64,000 nt of DNA from Plasmopara viticola (taxonomy: Eukaryota > Oomycota > Peronosporomycetes > Peronosporales > Peronosporaceae): positions 1,218,480 to 1,282,479 of the forward strand of contig MBPM02000012.1 of NCBI GenBank assembly GCA_001695595.3, in the 5' to 3' direction. The notes under the pieces were generated by a model. The model was given only the letters and a program-made list of their open reading frames with translations. It did not search any database and had not been told where the DNA came from. This document shows positions 43,196 to 54,360 of this stretch, in pieces. Position numbers and translations under genes: made by a program. Position 1 is the stretch's first letter; every line of letters starts with the position of its first letter.

Positions 43196-45178
43196 TTAAT
43201 CGTGGCACAGTTTAAATCTTCTCAGAAGAGTGTTATAAAATGTTGTACGATACTGACGAAAGCCAGCCTACCGAAATGATGTGAACAATGTTGATAGCTG
43301 AGGCAGTGATAGCGTTCCATTGTCTGCTCGCGCGATCGGCATGTTCGCGAATTACAAACATTTTATGGATGGTGAATCAAACAGCAAAAAGAGGTTAAGA
43401 TGAAAGTGGCGTCACGAACATTTCAATATTAAGCCCGAGTTTTAGCCAATCAGTAGTTTACTTTAATTAGCCGTTCACAAGAATGGGGTTTGGATAACGA
43501 AAGGGGGGGGTAGATAACGCGGCTCGGATCCAAAGATTATGGGTAGGAACAAAGCCAAAGTTGATTGTTCACTCATTGGTTGGTGATTTTCAAAAAATGT
43601 CTACACAAAACCATATCGATTATCGAAAACCACCAATAATTGTTTATTGTGGCTGTTATGGCTCAATTCATCCCATATCGCGCGACTTTTCCAATTCATA
43701 CCAATCTAGGCGTAGTGCTTCACTAAGGCCTACTCAGCTCGTGGAGCGACCTCTCGAATCGAGATCGGCTTGCGTCTAGTGGGACCAAATATCGCGAGCG
43801 ACCGCACTTGATCAGTGAATATGACCTGCTCGATCACTTCTCCGGGTAGCAGCAACAGCCAGTTGTATTGACACAAATTTTATGGCGATGTAATGCAGCT
43901 ACGATTTAGACCCGTAGGAACACATCCACAATTAAACTTTGCTCGACAATCGCTCTACAATTTCGATTAAAGAAAATATTTGGGAATATTACGTACTGAG
44001 ATGTACTACTTTTAATACTACATATTTTAAAAAAAGCCAATAGCCACGTAAAGGAGAGCGGTATAATTTTGCAATTAGAAGCCATACTATTATTAAAGAC
44101 TTGAATGTGCTGAACTTATTAGCGGCATGGCAGTGCTTCCATTGAAATGAGTCGCATGCTACGCAAAACAAATTCTGAAACCGTCATTTGAACAATATAA
44201 TTCGTCTGGTAAAGGGGAGCATATAATGAAGCTGGAAGTCGTCTGCGTATCGCTTATTTTTTTCGCAGCGCTTTGCGTTCGCGTATCGCTAATTTTTTTC
44301 GCAGCATACCGCGCATATTACTATCATAGAGTAAACTTTGCGACATGGATTTGAAAAATATCTACTTATGGTCGAGATAGTCGACCTTGTATACACCGCG
44401 AAAGGACTAACGGGGCTAATTTAAAGCTCGCTACACCTAGTAACTCGAAGCAGTGGCGCACCATATGTTTTCTTCCCTGTGTGCGCATGACTGTCTTTCA
44501 CCATGCATGTGACTGCACAATTTCATATGCACACAATTGTCTACAAATTACGTGCACTTACGAGCAAGTAATTCACGTTAGATTGCTTTATTCAAGAGCT
44601 TGTGTTCATTTATGCCGATGAGGGAAAAATAGTGTGACACAAAAAAGACCAGCTTTACGAGATGATGGTAACAAACGTAGGAAAGTGTCAACCAGTGCGC
44701 TTAAACTTTGACGTAATTGCAAAATGATGACTTTGATTCGCGTGACAAATACGTTTAGGCGTGTGTTTTGCGAAGCCTAGTAGCTAAAGATTTGTCAATG
44801 ATTAAATTTGACAACTTTACGATGGTCGAACTTTGTCGACCGATTAACTACACATGGTAAAATTTTTCCGCATAAGATCGAAAGCTTTTTTTATCGCATT
44901 TCAAATGTTGCCTGAAATTACTTTCCGTAAGTAACTCACTACACATAAATTCATTTTGCCTGTTATCCACAATTTGTGAGGAATTCCTTTGAAACACTTG
45001 GAACCCAAATCTGTTAGTGTATTCTGCCTTAGTCTTTCCCGAGCAAGGATAGATCGGTCTTCTTAGGTGAAGAATATATGAACCCATGTCATTTTACGTT
45101 TTGCTAGAAAAAACGCAGGCGTCAAAGCAACGGTGAAATAAGCGAATCTATTGACAAAATAGCACTCTGGCAACAATC
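43196..45178. other. U-3: T6 upstream region
   Basis: Inverted copy of U, containing the 72-codon remnant (43561-43779, +) of the U open frame and a G8 run at 43503-43511. The last 100 bp upstream of T6 differ from the T1/T2 type and match those of T4 and T7. No gene recognised. Confidence 0.6.
45085..45103 (+). promoter_or_regulatory. Initiator-like element upstream of T6
   Basis: CATGTCATTTTACGTTTTG, with TCATTTT at 45089-45095, is the best match in the window to the oomycete initiator (TCATTYY). It lies 90 bp before the T6 ATG. T7 has the same sequence at 54441-54452 (-). Confidence 0.55.
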
Positions 45179-46768
45179 ATGGATTTTCCCTCGTCGATGG
45201 TCAGCAATAGCAGTGATTACTGCTGGGTAGCTCCGACGCCTTTGGCTATGACTGCAGTTGCTGACATCAAAACTGATCCCGTTAAACCAACGTGGAAGTT
45301 ATACGCCAATGTTATCATAGCAGTGATCCAAGGCATTCAATTTGGATGGTCCACGTCACAAATGAACAATTCGATTTTTAATAATGAGGAGGACTGCAAT
45401 GCACGACCGATTGAGCCCGGTACGTGTCTAATGTTCCCCGGACACACCAAGACCCAATGGACTATCGCAGTCAGCGCGTGGATTGTTGGTGGGATGATCG
45501 GTTCACTTTTGACTGGACGACTTTCGAACAAATTTGGACGAAAACCGACCATGATGGCCAATTGCCTTGTCATGATTGCTGGTGGTGTCATCCAGGCAAC
45601 ATCCAGTACCATCACGACTTTCAGTGTTGGCCGTGTCTTTGCAGGCATCGCATCAGGCGGTTCAACAGCAGTAATTCCTGGTTTCATTGGCGAAATTTGT
45701 CCACCTCATCTTCGCAGCAAATTGGGTGTGTGCTTTCAGCTTTCAAACTGTCTCGGTCATTTCCTGGTAGCAATCATGTTCTTCTTCGCTAGCACGAGCA
45801 CTGGTTGGAGGTATGTTGCTGGGTTTCCAATCGTGCTTGGGGTATTGTTCCTGGCATTGGCACCGTCTGTACTGGTGGAAAGTCCCGCGTGGTTGTTGAT
45901 GGTCGACAAACCCAAGGAAGCGGAAAACCAATTAGCGTGTCTCTTTGGTGAGGATAACGTGTATGCGGCCAAAGTTTGGATTGACCAGCAGCAAGTAGAC
46001 GTTGAGTCTGGACGGGAAGGAACGACTAAGTTAGAGGACCTCGGTATGTCAAGAATCGCACTAGCCCCTACTCAAGGTCAAGCCAGTACACTTTCGAGAC
46101 TGTTTACGTCGTTGCTTCCACAGATGCTAACGGCCATCGGTGTGGCTGGTGCTCTACAGTTCTCCGGTATCAATGCGGTCTTCTTTTACTCGTCCGGCAT
46201 TTTTAAGCAAGCGGGACTTTCGGACAGTCGAATTGGTGTAATGATAGTCAACTCTATCAATATGGTACCGACCTTGTTTAGTGGCTTTCTAGCCTCGCGA
46301 TTCGGTAATCGCATGCTTATTTTGTTCGGCCTCGCAGGCATGCTACTAAGTGCGATTGGTATTACAGCGTCGCTAGTGACTCATATGTCCTCGCTTGCTA
46401 TTCTGTTTGTTGCGCTCTACATGATTACATATGGTGCAAGTCTCGGACCACTGGTATGGGGGGTCATGGCGGATATGTTCCCCGACGACGCGCGAGCAGT
46501 AGGATGCTCCGTTTGCGTAGGCTGCAGTTGGTCGTGCAGTCTCATCATTGGATTAACGTATCCGTACATTGCTGCTGCCTTAGAAAACTATAGTTTCGTG
46601 CCATTCATGTACACGATCGCATTGTCATTTCTCTTCTTTTTCAGTGTCGTGCCCGATACGTATGGCAAGACCATCCAAGATATCCAAGACGAATTTGCTG
46701 CAAAAAGGATGAAAACCGTGGCCACAACTGATCACGGTCAAAATCAGATCCCTTCGTTAGAATCTTAA
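45179..46768 (+). CDS. T6: GLUT-like sugar transporter, 529 aa, intact
   Basis: Full-length T family member with all sugar-porter motifs at the positions given for T1. The N-terminus is of the second type (MDFPSSMVSNSSDYCW). Other differences from T1: I for T at residue 107 (GGMIGS), S for C at position 149, RKL changed to RML in the TM8-TM9 loop motif (RFGNRM), and C-terminus QIPSLES. Ser58 again occupies the TM1 acidic position. It is the mirror partner of T7, with which it shares flanks, and its 3' end is followed by SINE copy B and psiB-6. Confidence 0.93.
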   Translation: MDFPSSMVSNSSDYCWVAPTPLAMTAVADIKTDPVKPTWKLYANVIIAVIQGIQFGWSTSQMNNSIFNNEEDCNARPIEPGTCLMFPGHTKTQWTIAVSAWIVGGMIGSLLTGRLSNKFGRKPTMMANCLVMIAGGVIQATSSTITTFSVGRVFAGIASGGSTAVIPGFIGEICPPHLRSKLGVCFQLSNCLGHFLVAIMFFFASTSTGWRYVAGFPIVLGVLFLALAPSVLVESPAWLLMVDKPKEAENQLACLFGEDNVYAAKVWIDQQQVDVESGREGTTKLEDLGMSRIALAPTQGQASTLSRLFTSLLPQMLTAIGVAGALQFSGINAVFFYSSGIFKQAGLSDSRIGVMIVNSINMVPTLFSGFLASRFGNRMLILFGLAGMLLSAIGITASLVTHMSSLAILFVALYMITYGASLGPLVWGVMADMFPDDARAVGCSVCVGCSWSCSLIIGLTYPYIAAALENYSFVPFMYTIALSFLFFFSVVPDTYGKTIQDIQDEFAAKRMKTVATTDHGQNQIPSLES

Positions 46769-47178
46769 GTCAGTTAGAAAAGCCTATTTACATTGCTCTG
46801 ATTATATATTGAGATCTGGTTGCAGTGAAATCTAATTTGCAGCAATTAGGACTATATAAAATCTGGCCTACACAAATGTTATACAAATTAGAATTATACG
46901 ACACTACAATGTTTGCTACTGACAATTTATTGACCACACAAACACTATACTCTTTCATAGTGGCGAACCGCACTATCGGCGAAATACGCTTTATTTTTTG
47001 TGCAGACAACCTTTTCATTACACTCAAATCCAGCAAGGTGCCAGTCTATCAAAATTTCCGCTAAACCATACAAACCATACTTCCTGAGTAAAACAGTAGG
47101 CTGAAAGTCAAAGTGTGTTAGTCCGTTGAATAAGTCTGATCGCTGCAGTTTGAATAAGTGCGACTTAAATGTGTTATG
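46769..47178. other. T6 3' flank
   Basis: T-type 3' flank; the 65-codon-type frame is frameshifted here (46825-47064 carries MFATDNLLTTQTLYSF then a shift). Ends at the SINE target duplication (47166-47178). Confidence 0.55.
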
Positions 47179-47503
47179 TATTGTATTGTATTACGTTATC
47201 GCGTTGCCATGTTATGCACGTGCTAGGCTCAGTCTGGCTAGTCCACGGCATAGAGGGGTGTCCGCATACGTCGGGTCTCGTTCGGTGGGCAGTGCAGCCA
47301 GCACCGAGGTCGTGAGGGTCTTCCATTATTTTGTTTATTTCTGACTTGGTAAGAGCCCAGGTGGCGCTCTGGTGCTGGAGACCGTCACGTCGAGGGTGAG
47401 ACTCGTTAGAGACCTGCAGATGCCCGAGAGCACCTGCCCGAAGCGCGCGAGCATTTAGCCCCCGCGCTTGGAAGGAGGGCGTCACCCCAACCTTTTCCAA
47501 GCG
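47179..47503 (-). mobile_element. SINE-like element copy B with 13-bp target duplication
   Basis: A 325-bp insertion flanked by TAAATGTGTTATG at 47166-47178 and 47504-47516. The tail lies at the left (ATTGTATTGTA), so the element is on the - strand. Its 5' end can fold: CGCTTGGAA and TTCCAAGCG are separated by about 21 bases. The same element occurs as copies A and C. It is non-coding. Confidence 0.8.
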
Positions 47504-47969
47504 TAAATGTGTTATGGTGTTGGTAAAGTGATAAAATCAGGTAAATTTTCACTGAAGCTTGAAATAAAATTACAAGGACCATTTGTAAACTTGCGTAAGT
47601 TTAATTAAGACCGATGGGATGTATAACGACCAAAAAGTCGTGTGCACTCCGAATATCGTGCACCATTTGGATTAATCTGCATGACTGATAATGTATTAAG
47701 TAACCTTCAACGCAATCTCTCTTTTTAATTCGCGAAAAGTCTGGTGCTTGATTTCTGGCAACACAAATCAACGCTTTGTACGACTGACAGAAATTTACTT
47801 ATAATACCCGACCGGCCAAAATTGTATTACGATCTACATGTCCTCTGAATGGTCACCTGATTAAGAAGCTGCTCGATGAAGTTGAGCATGTTAAGATAAG
47901 GCGCTTTGCCCGATACATTTTAAGCTGACAAATAACAATTGAAATCATGGTGATCTTAGATCAGAATAA
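47504..47969. other. T6-psiB-6 spacer
   Basis: Continuation of the T-gene to psiB spacer; no gene seen. Confidence 0.6.
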
Positions 47970-48960
47970 CATTTAGTAACAAGTAATAATATATTTGTCA
48001 ACATTAACACAAGTCGACTCGACTGTCGGAAAGTCTTGCTTGATGAAATAGACTGGACGAGGGAAGAAGGCAGCATTGAAGCCAGTGAATCTTTGGGCAC
48101 CGTAATTTTTGATTGCTACTAGTAATTGCCGTCGGAAAGACAATGAGACCAAATTGGTGAGCTTACGCGCTTTAGGCCATTGACGTGCGAAAATAATTGC
48201 ATTGGTTTGACGCTTCCACATCCGACTCCCACGCAAGTTGTCGTTTTTTATTGACTTCTCCATATCTTTGCTGGAAACACGTTGCCCTGTCCAAGCAGAC
48301 ATGCAAGCTCCTGTCAGGCAATAAGTGCGCCGCATAATTCTTGAACTGTCATCATAATCACGCACGACTTTCCACCATGCCAAGGGTATACATAGAACCG
48401 CTCTGGGAAGTAGTACATAGAACCGCTCTGAGAAGTGACAATGCGGCAATTCACCGCCGATATTGGCAAAAAAAGCAATGGACACACTTAAATGACTCAT
48501 TGTAAGACGTATTGAGTGTTCAAGAGTGAAAAGTTGGTCGCTTCAGCCTGTCCCTAGACAATTAAAAGTTTTTTTTTAGCCAGACTTTTTTTCGACGCGT
48601 CCAAACCCACCAATCTTCGACCGAGGATCCGAGAGCTACCTGCAAGTGTCTACAAAGTCTTCGTGTATCCAGAAAAAGAGGAACATACTGGGTACAAAAG
48701 GCATTGCGTTGCATTCCTCTTTTATCAAAGATAAAATTGTTCGATTGCGACGTGGACCGTCCGACCTGAAAATGCTGCAGTGCTACGACAAGGGTGTTGG
48801 CGTAAAGTCCTAAACTTGCAAGAGATATTGTGTCTCGACCTGTCACAATGGATGTCGGAGCAGACGTAGATGACATCGGCGTAAGCTCCATGCGATCACA
48901 AGTAAAAGGAAAAATTATGGCCGATGCGACCTGATGACGCATGGCACCTCGATCGGGTTT
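47970..48960 (-). pseudogene. psiB-6: decayed sugar transporter, convergent with T6
   Basis: On the - strand an open frame of 141 codons (48562-48987) contains LYANTLVVALQHFQVGRSTS, then QSNNFIFDKRG and RRLCRHLQVALGS, matching T1 residues 41-106. After the family deletion, 47973-48500 holds 175 open codons with TYCLTGACMSAWTGQ and FTGFNAAFFPRPVYF. It is the best-preserved psiB. The doubled 25-bp motif is present (48385-48440). Confidence 0.82.
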
Positions 48961-49512
48961 CTCACCGTCATGAGGTAATTTTTCCAAATGTTGACGTAGC
49001 TCTGTCGGTCATCTATCCAATCGTTTTCAAACTTTACACGAGCAACTCACCAAGCATTTGCTCAGCTGACAACTCCTTGCGATACGCTAGCTACTCGTAA
49101 TTGTTGTCTCTAGCTTTGCGTTCACGTTTTTAGCATGGGACCAGGAGCACTGAAGTGCTCCGAATGACGCACCATTTATTAACTTGTTGCACAGCTTTTC
49201 GAAAGGTCTTGCATTGCGTCTAAAGTATCCAATACTTTCGCCTCGAAGAAATCGAAAAGTGCTCATATCGTATGTCATAATTGTTAATGCCAGGTCTATA
49301 GCTGAGAAGTCTCACTGCAGCTCGTCGCACGCGTTTCCTTTCTTCAATGTTCGACATCGTCAGCGACTGCGTTATCGATGATGTCTAGGTGTTTTGCTTG
49401 TGGTCGACATGTCAGTGGATTCCTTTTCTCAAGTGTCCGAATTCGTCGATTTTTCTCCCTCAATTCGCAGGAGTCATCTTTGCTGTTTTGTGTAGCGCTC
49501 GCACTTCGCTCG
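48961..49512. other. Inner part of P2 left arm
   Basis: Inverted match to 50030-50600. Contains the 63-codon MTYDMSTFRFLRGES frame (49087-49278, -), otherwise no gene. Confidence 0.5.
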
Positions 49513-49950
49513 GACCGCTTGGAGTACAATTTCTGTCATTTGCACCCTCTGTCCTGGTAAAACGACTCGCGTGATTGTTAATAATCGATAATCTAAGGAA
49601 GCGGAAGACCAATTAGCGCGTGTTTTTGGTAAGAATAACGTGTATTCTACCCAGCAGCAAGAGGGCGTCAAGACTTGACGGGAAGATTAGGTGCGAGGCT
49701 TGGAACTTGCATGGCGAGTCATAGCGGGCATGTTTCCAGACGACGTGCGAGCTATGGGATGCTCAATATGCGTTGGCTGCAGTTAGTTGTATGGTCTCAC
49801 GATTCTATTAATGTATCCGTACATTGCCGCGGCCTTAAAAAAACTTAAGTTTCGTGCCAATCATGCACACGACCGTCGTACATGATACGCATGGCAAGAC
49901 CATTCAAGATATCCAAGACAAATTTGGTGCGATTCAACGGACTTGATGAG
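49513..49950 (+). pseudogene. psiC-2: internally deleted transporter remnant in the P2 spacer
   Basis: Begins abruptly at the equivalent of T1 residue 220 (LGVQFLSFAPSVLV), continues to the GREGKI-type loop, then jumps at about 49685 to the residue 418 region. This is exactly the join seen in psiC-1. It goes on through MGCSICVGCS (about 49757), PYIAAA and KTIQDIQDKFG (about 49900). It has lost its first part compared with psiC-1. It is the only sequence between the two arms of P2. Confidence 0.8.
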
Positions 49951-50599
49951 GTGTATGGTATTTACCTATAATTTTATAATCATACTAATGTATAAAAAAT
50001 AGTTCCCCCTTAAAAAGACAAGAATGCGAAACTCGGCGGTGCGAGCGAAGTGCTAGCGCTACACAAAACAGCAAAGATGACTACATCGAATTGAGGGAGT
50101 AAAATCGACCAATTTAGACTCTTGAGAAAAAACAACCGAATCCACTGACACGTCGACCACAAGCAAAACACCTTGACATCATCGATAACGCAGTCGCTGA
50201 CGATGTCGAACATTGAAGAAAGGAAACGCGTGCGATGAGCTACAGTGAGCCTTCACAGCTATAGACCTGGCATTATCAATTATGACATACGATATGAGCG
50301 CTTTTCGATTTATTCGAGGCGAAAGTATTGGATACTTTAGACACGATGCAAGACATTTTTGAAAAGCTGTGCGTTATACGGAACACTTCAGTGCTTCTGG
50401 TCCCGTGCTAAAAACGTGAGTGCAAAGCTGGAGACAACTATTACTAGTAGCTAGCGTATCGCAAGGAGTTATCAGCCGAGCAAATGCTTGATGAGTTGCT
50501 CGTGAAAGTGCTTGAAAACGTTTGGATAGTTGAACGATTGAGCTACGTTGATAGTTAGAAAAATAACCCCATGACAGTGAGAAACTCGATAGAGGTGCC
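49951..50599. other. psiC-2 tail and inner part of P2 right arm
   Basis: Equivalent of 13880-14500. The MTYDMS frame is interrupted. No gene seen. Confidence 0.5.
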
Positions 50600-51580
50600 A
50601 TGCGTCATCAGGTCGCACCGGCCTCAATTTTTCCTTTTACTTGTGATCGAATGGAGGTTACGCCAATGTCATCTACGTTCTCTCCGACATTCGTTGTGAC
50701 AGGTCGAGACACAATATCTCTAGCAACCTGAGAACTTTACGCCAACATTATTGTCGTAGCACTGCAGCATTTTCAGGTCGGACGGTCCACGTCGCAATCG
50801 AACAATTTTATCTTTGATAAAAGAGGAATGCAACGCAATGCCTTTTGTACCCGGTATGTTCCTCTTTTTCTGGATACATGAAGACTTTGTAGACACTTGC
50901 AGGTAGCTCTTGGATCCTCGGTCGAAGATTGGTGGGTTTGTACGCGTCGAAAAAAAGTCTGGCTAAAAAAAACTTTTAATTGTCTAGGGACAGGCTGAAG
51001 CGACCAATTTTTCACTCATGAACACTCAATACGTCTTACACTGAGTCATTTAAGTGTGTCCATTGCTTTTTTTTTTGCCAATATCGGCGGTGAATTGCCG
51101 CATTGTCACTTCTCAGAGCGGTTCTATGTACTACTTCCCAGAGCGGTTCTATGTATACCCTTGGCATGGTGGAAAGTCGTGCGTGATTATGATGACAGTT
51201 CAAGAATTATGCGGCGCACTTATTGCCTGACAGGAGCTTGCATGTCTGCTTGGACAGGGCAACGTGTTTCCAGCAAAGATATGGAGAAGTCAATAAAAAA
51301 CGACAACTTGCGTGGGAGTCGGATGTGGAAGCGTCAAACCAATGCAATTATTTCGCATGTCAATGGCCTAAAGCGCGTAAGCTCGCCAATTTGGTCTCAT
51401 TGTCTTTCCGACGGCAATTACTAGTAGCAATCAAAAATTACGGTGCCCAAAGATTCACTGGCTTCAATGCTGCCTTCTTCCCTCGTCCAGTCTATTTCAA
51501 CAAGCTAGACTTTCCGACAGTCGAGTCGACTTGTGTTAATGTTGACAAATATATTACCACTTGTTACTAAATGCTATTCA
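50600..51580 (+). pseudogene. psiB-7: decayed sugar transporter, convergent with T7
   Basis: Inverted partner of psiB-6. It has the family internal deletion, the doubled 25-bp motif (51108-51154) and open stretches of 122 and 115 codons (51056-51424 and 51223-51570) that cover the LTGACMSAWTGQ and FTGFNAAFFPRPVYF blocks. Stops in the N-terminal portion. Confidence 0.82.
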
Positions 51581-52038
51581 GATCTAAGATCACCATGAAT
51601 TTGATTGTTATTTGTCAGCTTAAAATGTATCGAGCAAAGCACCCCATATTAACATGCTCAACTTCGTCGAGCAGCTTCTTAATCAGCTGACCATTTAGAG
51701 GACATGTAGATCGTAATACAATTTTGGCCGGTCGGGTATTATAAGTAAATTTCTGTCAGTCGTACAAAGCGTTGATTTGTGTTGCTAGAAATCAAGCACC
51801 AGACTTTTCGCGAATTAAAAAGAGAGACTGCGTTGAAGGTTACTTAGTATATTATCAGTCATGCGGATTAATCCAAAGGGTGCACGATATTCGGAGTGCA
51901 CACGAGTTTTTGGTCGTTATACATCACATTGGTCTAAATTAAACTTACGCAAGTTTACAAATGGTCCTTGTAATTTTATTTCAAGCTTCAGTGAAAATTT
52001 ACCTGATTTTATCACTTTACCAACACCATAACACATTA
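51581..52038. other. psiB-7-T7 spacer
   Basis: Non-coding spacer, inverted match to 47504-47969; ends in the SINE target sequence CATAACACATTA (52027-52038). Confidence 0.6.
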
Positions 52039-52364
52039 ACGCTTGGAAGAGGTTGGGGTGACGCCCTCCTTCCAAGCGCGGGGGCTAAATGCTCGCGCGC
52101 TTCGGGCAGGTGCTCTCGGGCATCTGCAGGTCTCTAACGAGTCTCACCCTCGATGCGACGGTCTCCAGCACCAAAGCGCCACCTGGGCTCTTACCAATTC
52201 AGAGATAAACAAAATAATGGAAGACCCTCACGACCTCGGTGCTGGCTGCACTGCCCACCGAACGAGACCCGACGTATGCGGACACCCCTCTATGCCGTGG
52301 ACTAGCCAGACTGAGCCTAGCACGTGCATAACATGGCAACGCGATAACGTAATACAATACAATA
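52039..52364 (+). mobile_element. SINE-like element copy C
   Basis: Inverted duplicate of copy B at the mirror position of P2, with the same target sequence (52027-52038 and 52365-52377, one base different). It therefore arose by arm duplication, not by a second insertion. The tail is ATACAATACAATA at the right end. Confidence 0.8.
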
Positions 52365-52377
52365 CATAACACATTTA

Positions 52378-52771
52378 AGTCGCACTTATTCAAACTGCAG
52401 CGATCAGACTTATTCAACGGACTAACACACTTTGACTTTCAGCCTACTGTTTTACTCAGGAAGTATGGTTTGTATGGTTTAGCGGAAAGTTTTGATAGAT
52501 TGGCACCTTGCTGGATTATAGTGTAATGAAAAGGTTGTCTGCACAAAAAGTAAAGCGTATTTCGCCGATAGAGCGGTTCGCCACTATGAAAGAGTATAGT
52601 GTTTGTGTGGTCGATAAATTGTTAGTAGCAAACATTGTAGTGTCGTATAATTCTAATTTGTATAACATTTGTGTAGGCCAGATTTTATATAGTCCTAATT
52701 GCTGCAAATTAGATTTCACTGCAACCAGATCTCAATAATCAGAGCAATGTAAATAGGCTTTTCTAACTGAC
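52378..52771. other. T7 3' flank
   Basis: Inverted match to 46769-47165; the 65-codon-type frame (52516-52719, -) is frameshifted as in the T6 flank. Confidence 0.55.
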
Positions 52772-54360
52772 TTAAGATTCTAACGAAGGGATCTGATTTT
52801 GACCGTGATCAGTTGTGGCCACGGTTTTCATCCTTTTTGCAGCAAATTCGTCTTGGATATCTTGAATGGTCTTGCCATACGTATCGGGCACGACACTGAA
52901 AAAGAAGAGAAATGACAATGCGATCGTGTACATGAATGGCACGAAACTATAGTTTTCTAAGGCAGCAGCAATGTACGGATACGTTAATCCAATGATGAGA
53001 CTGCACGACCAACTGCAGCCTACGCAAACGGAGCATCCTACTGCTCGCGCGTCGTCGGGGAACATATCCGCCATGACCCCCCATACCAGTGGTCCGAGAC
53101 TTGCACCATATGTAATCATGTAGAGCGCAACAAACAGAATAGCAAGCGAGGACATATGAGTCACTAGCGACGCTGTAATACCAATCGCACTTAGTAGCAT
53201 GCCTGCGAGGCCGAACAAAATAAGCTTGCGATTACCAAATCGCGAGGCTAGAAAGCCACTGAACAAGGTCGGTACCATATTGATAGAGTTGACTATCATT
53301 ACACCAATTCGACTGTCCGAAAGTCCCGCTTGCTTAAAAATGCCGGACGAGTAAAAGAAGACCGCATTGATACCGGAGAACTGTAGAGCACCAGCCACAC
53401 CGATGGCCGTTAGCATCTGTGGAAGCAACGACGTAAACAGTCTCGAAAGTGTACTGGCTTGACCTTGAGTAGGGGCTAGTGCGATTCTTGACATACCGAG
53501 GTCCTCTAACTTAGTCGTTCCTTCCCGTCCAGACTCAACGTCTACTTGCTGCTGGTCAATCCAAACTTTGGCCGCATACACGTTATCCTCACCAAAGAGA
53601 CACGCTAATTGGTTTTCCGCTTCCTTGGGTTTGTCGACCATCAACAACCACGCGGGACTTTCCACCAGTACAGACGGTGCCAATGCCAGGAACAATACCC
53701 CGAGCACGATTGGAAACCCAGCAACATACCTCCAACCAGTGCTCGTGCTAGCGAAGAAGAACATGATTGCTACCAGGAAATGACCGAGACAGTTTGAAAG
53801 CTGAAAGCACACACCCAATTTGCTGCGAAGATGAGGTGGACAAATTTCGCCAATGAAACCAGGAATTACTGCTGTTGAACCGCCTGATGCGATGCCTGCA
53901 AAGACACGGCCAACACTGAAAGTCGTGATGGTACTGGATGTTGCCTGGATGACACCACCAGCAATCATGACAAGACAATTGGCCATCATGGTCGCTTTCG
54001 CCCAAATTTGTTCGAAAGTCGTCCAGTCAAAAGTGAACCGATCATCCCACCAACAATCCACGCGCTGACTGCGATAGTCCATTGGGTCTTGGTGTGTCCG
54101 GGGAACATTAGACACGTACCGGGCTCAATCGGTCGTGCATTGCAGTCCTCCTCATTATTAAAAATCGAATTGTTCATTTGTGACGTGGACCATCCAAATT
54201 GAATGCCTTGGATCACTGCTATGATAACATTGGCGTATAACTTCCACGTTGGTTTAACGGGATCAGTTTTGATGTCAGCAACTGCAGTCATAGCCAAAGG
54301 CGTCGGAGCTACCCAGCAGTAATCACTGCTATTGCTGACCATCGACGAGGGAAAATCCAT
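52772..54360 (-). pseudogene. T7: sugar transporter with a 1-bp frameshift after TM2
   Basis: Near-identical to T6 (same N-terminus MDFPSSMVSNSSDY, same C-terminus QIPSLES), but the GRKPT motif region has lost a base at about 53992-53999. The frame breaks at codon ~121: the first open frame ends at 53986 (124 codons). The remaining 400 residues are open from MMANCLVM onward to 52772. Length is 1,589 bp against 1,590 for T6. The break removes the loop 2-3 motif that is essential in this family, so no working carrier is expected unless this is a sequence error. Confidence 0.88.

Larger units (their letters stand above)
43140..49510. repeat. Palindrome P2, left arm (about 6.4 kb)
   Basis: Inverted match to 50030-56400. 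Matching points sum to about 99,540 (45179 with 54360; 46768 with 52772; 43597 with 55945). It includes the psiA 5' end, U-3, T6, SINE copy B, psiB-6 and its upstream spacer. The arms look a few per cent or less diverged. Confidence 0.92.

Noticed and set aside
43500..43512. G8 run (and C8 run near 56035) as a regulatory or quadruplex element
   Set aside because: A single homopolymer run that varies between U copies (shorter in U-1/U-2); more likely slippage.
53986..54115. Upstream ATG at 54115 giving a 447-codon start for T7
   Set aside because: The first ~40 codons are out of frame with the transporter family and duplicate the shadow frame seen in other copies. The true gene starts at 54360 and is frameshifted.
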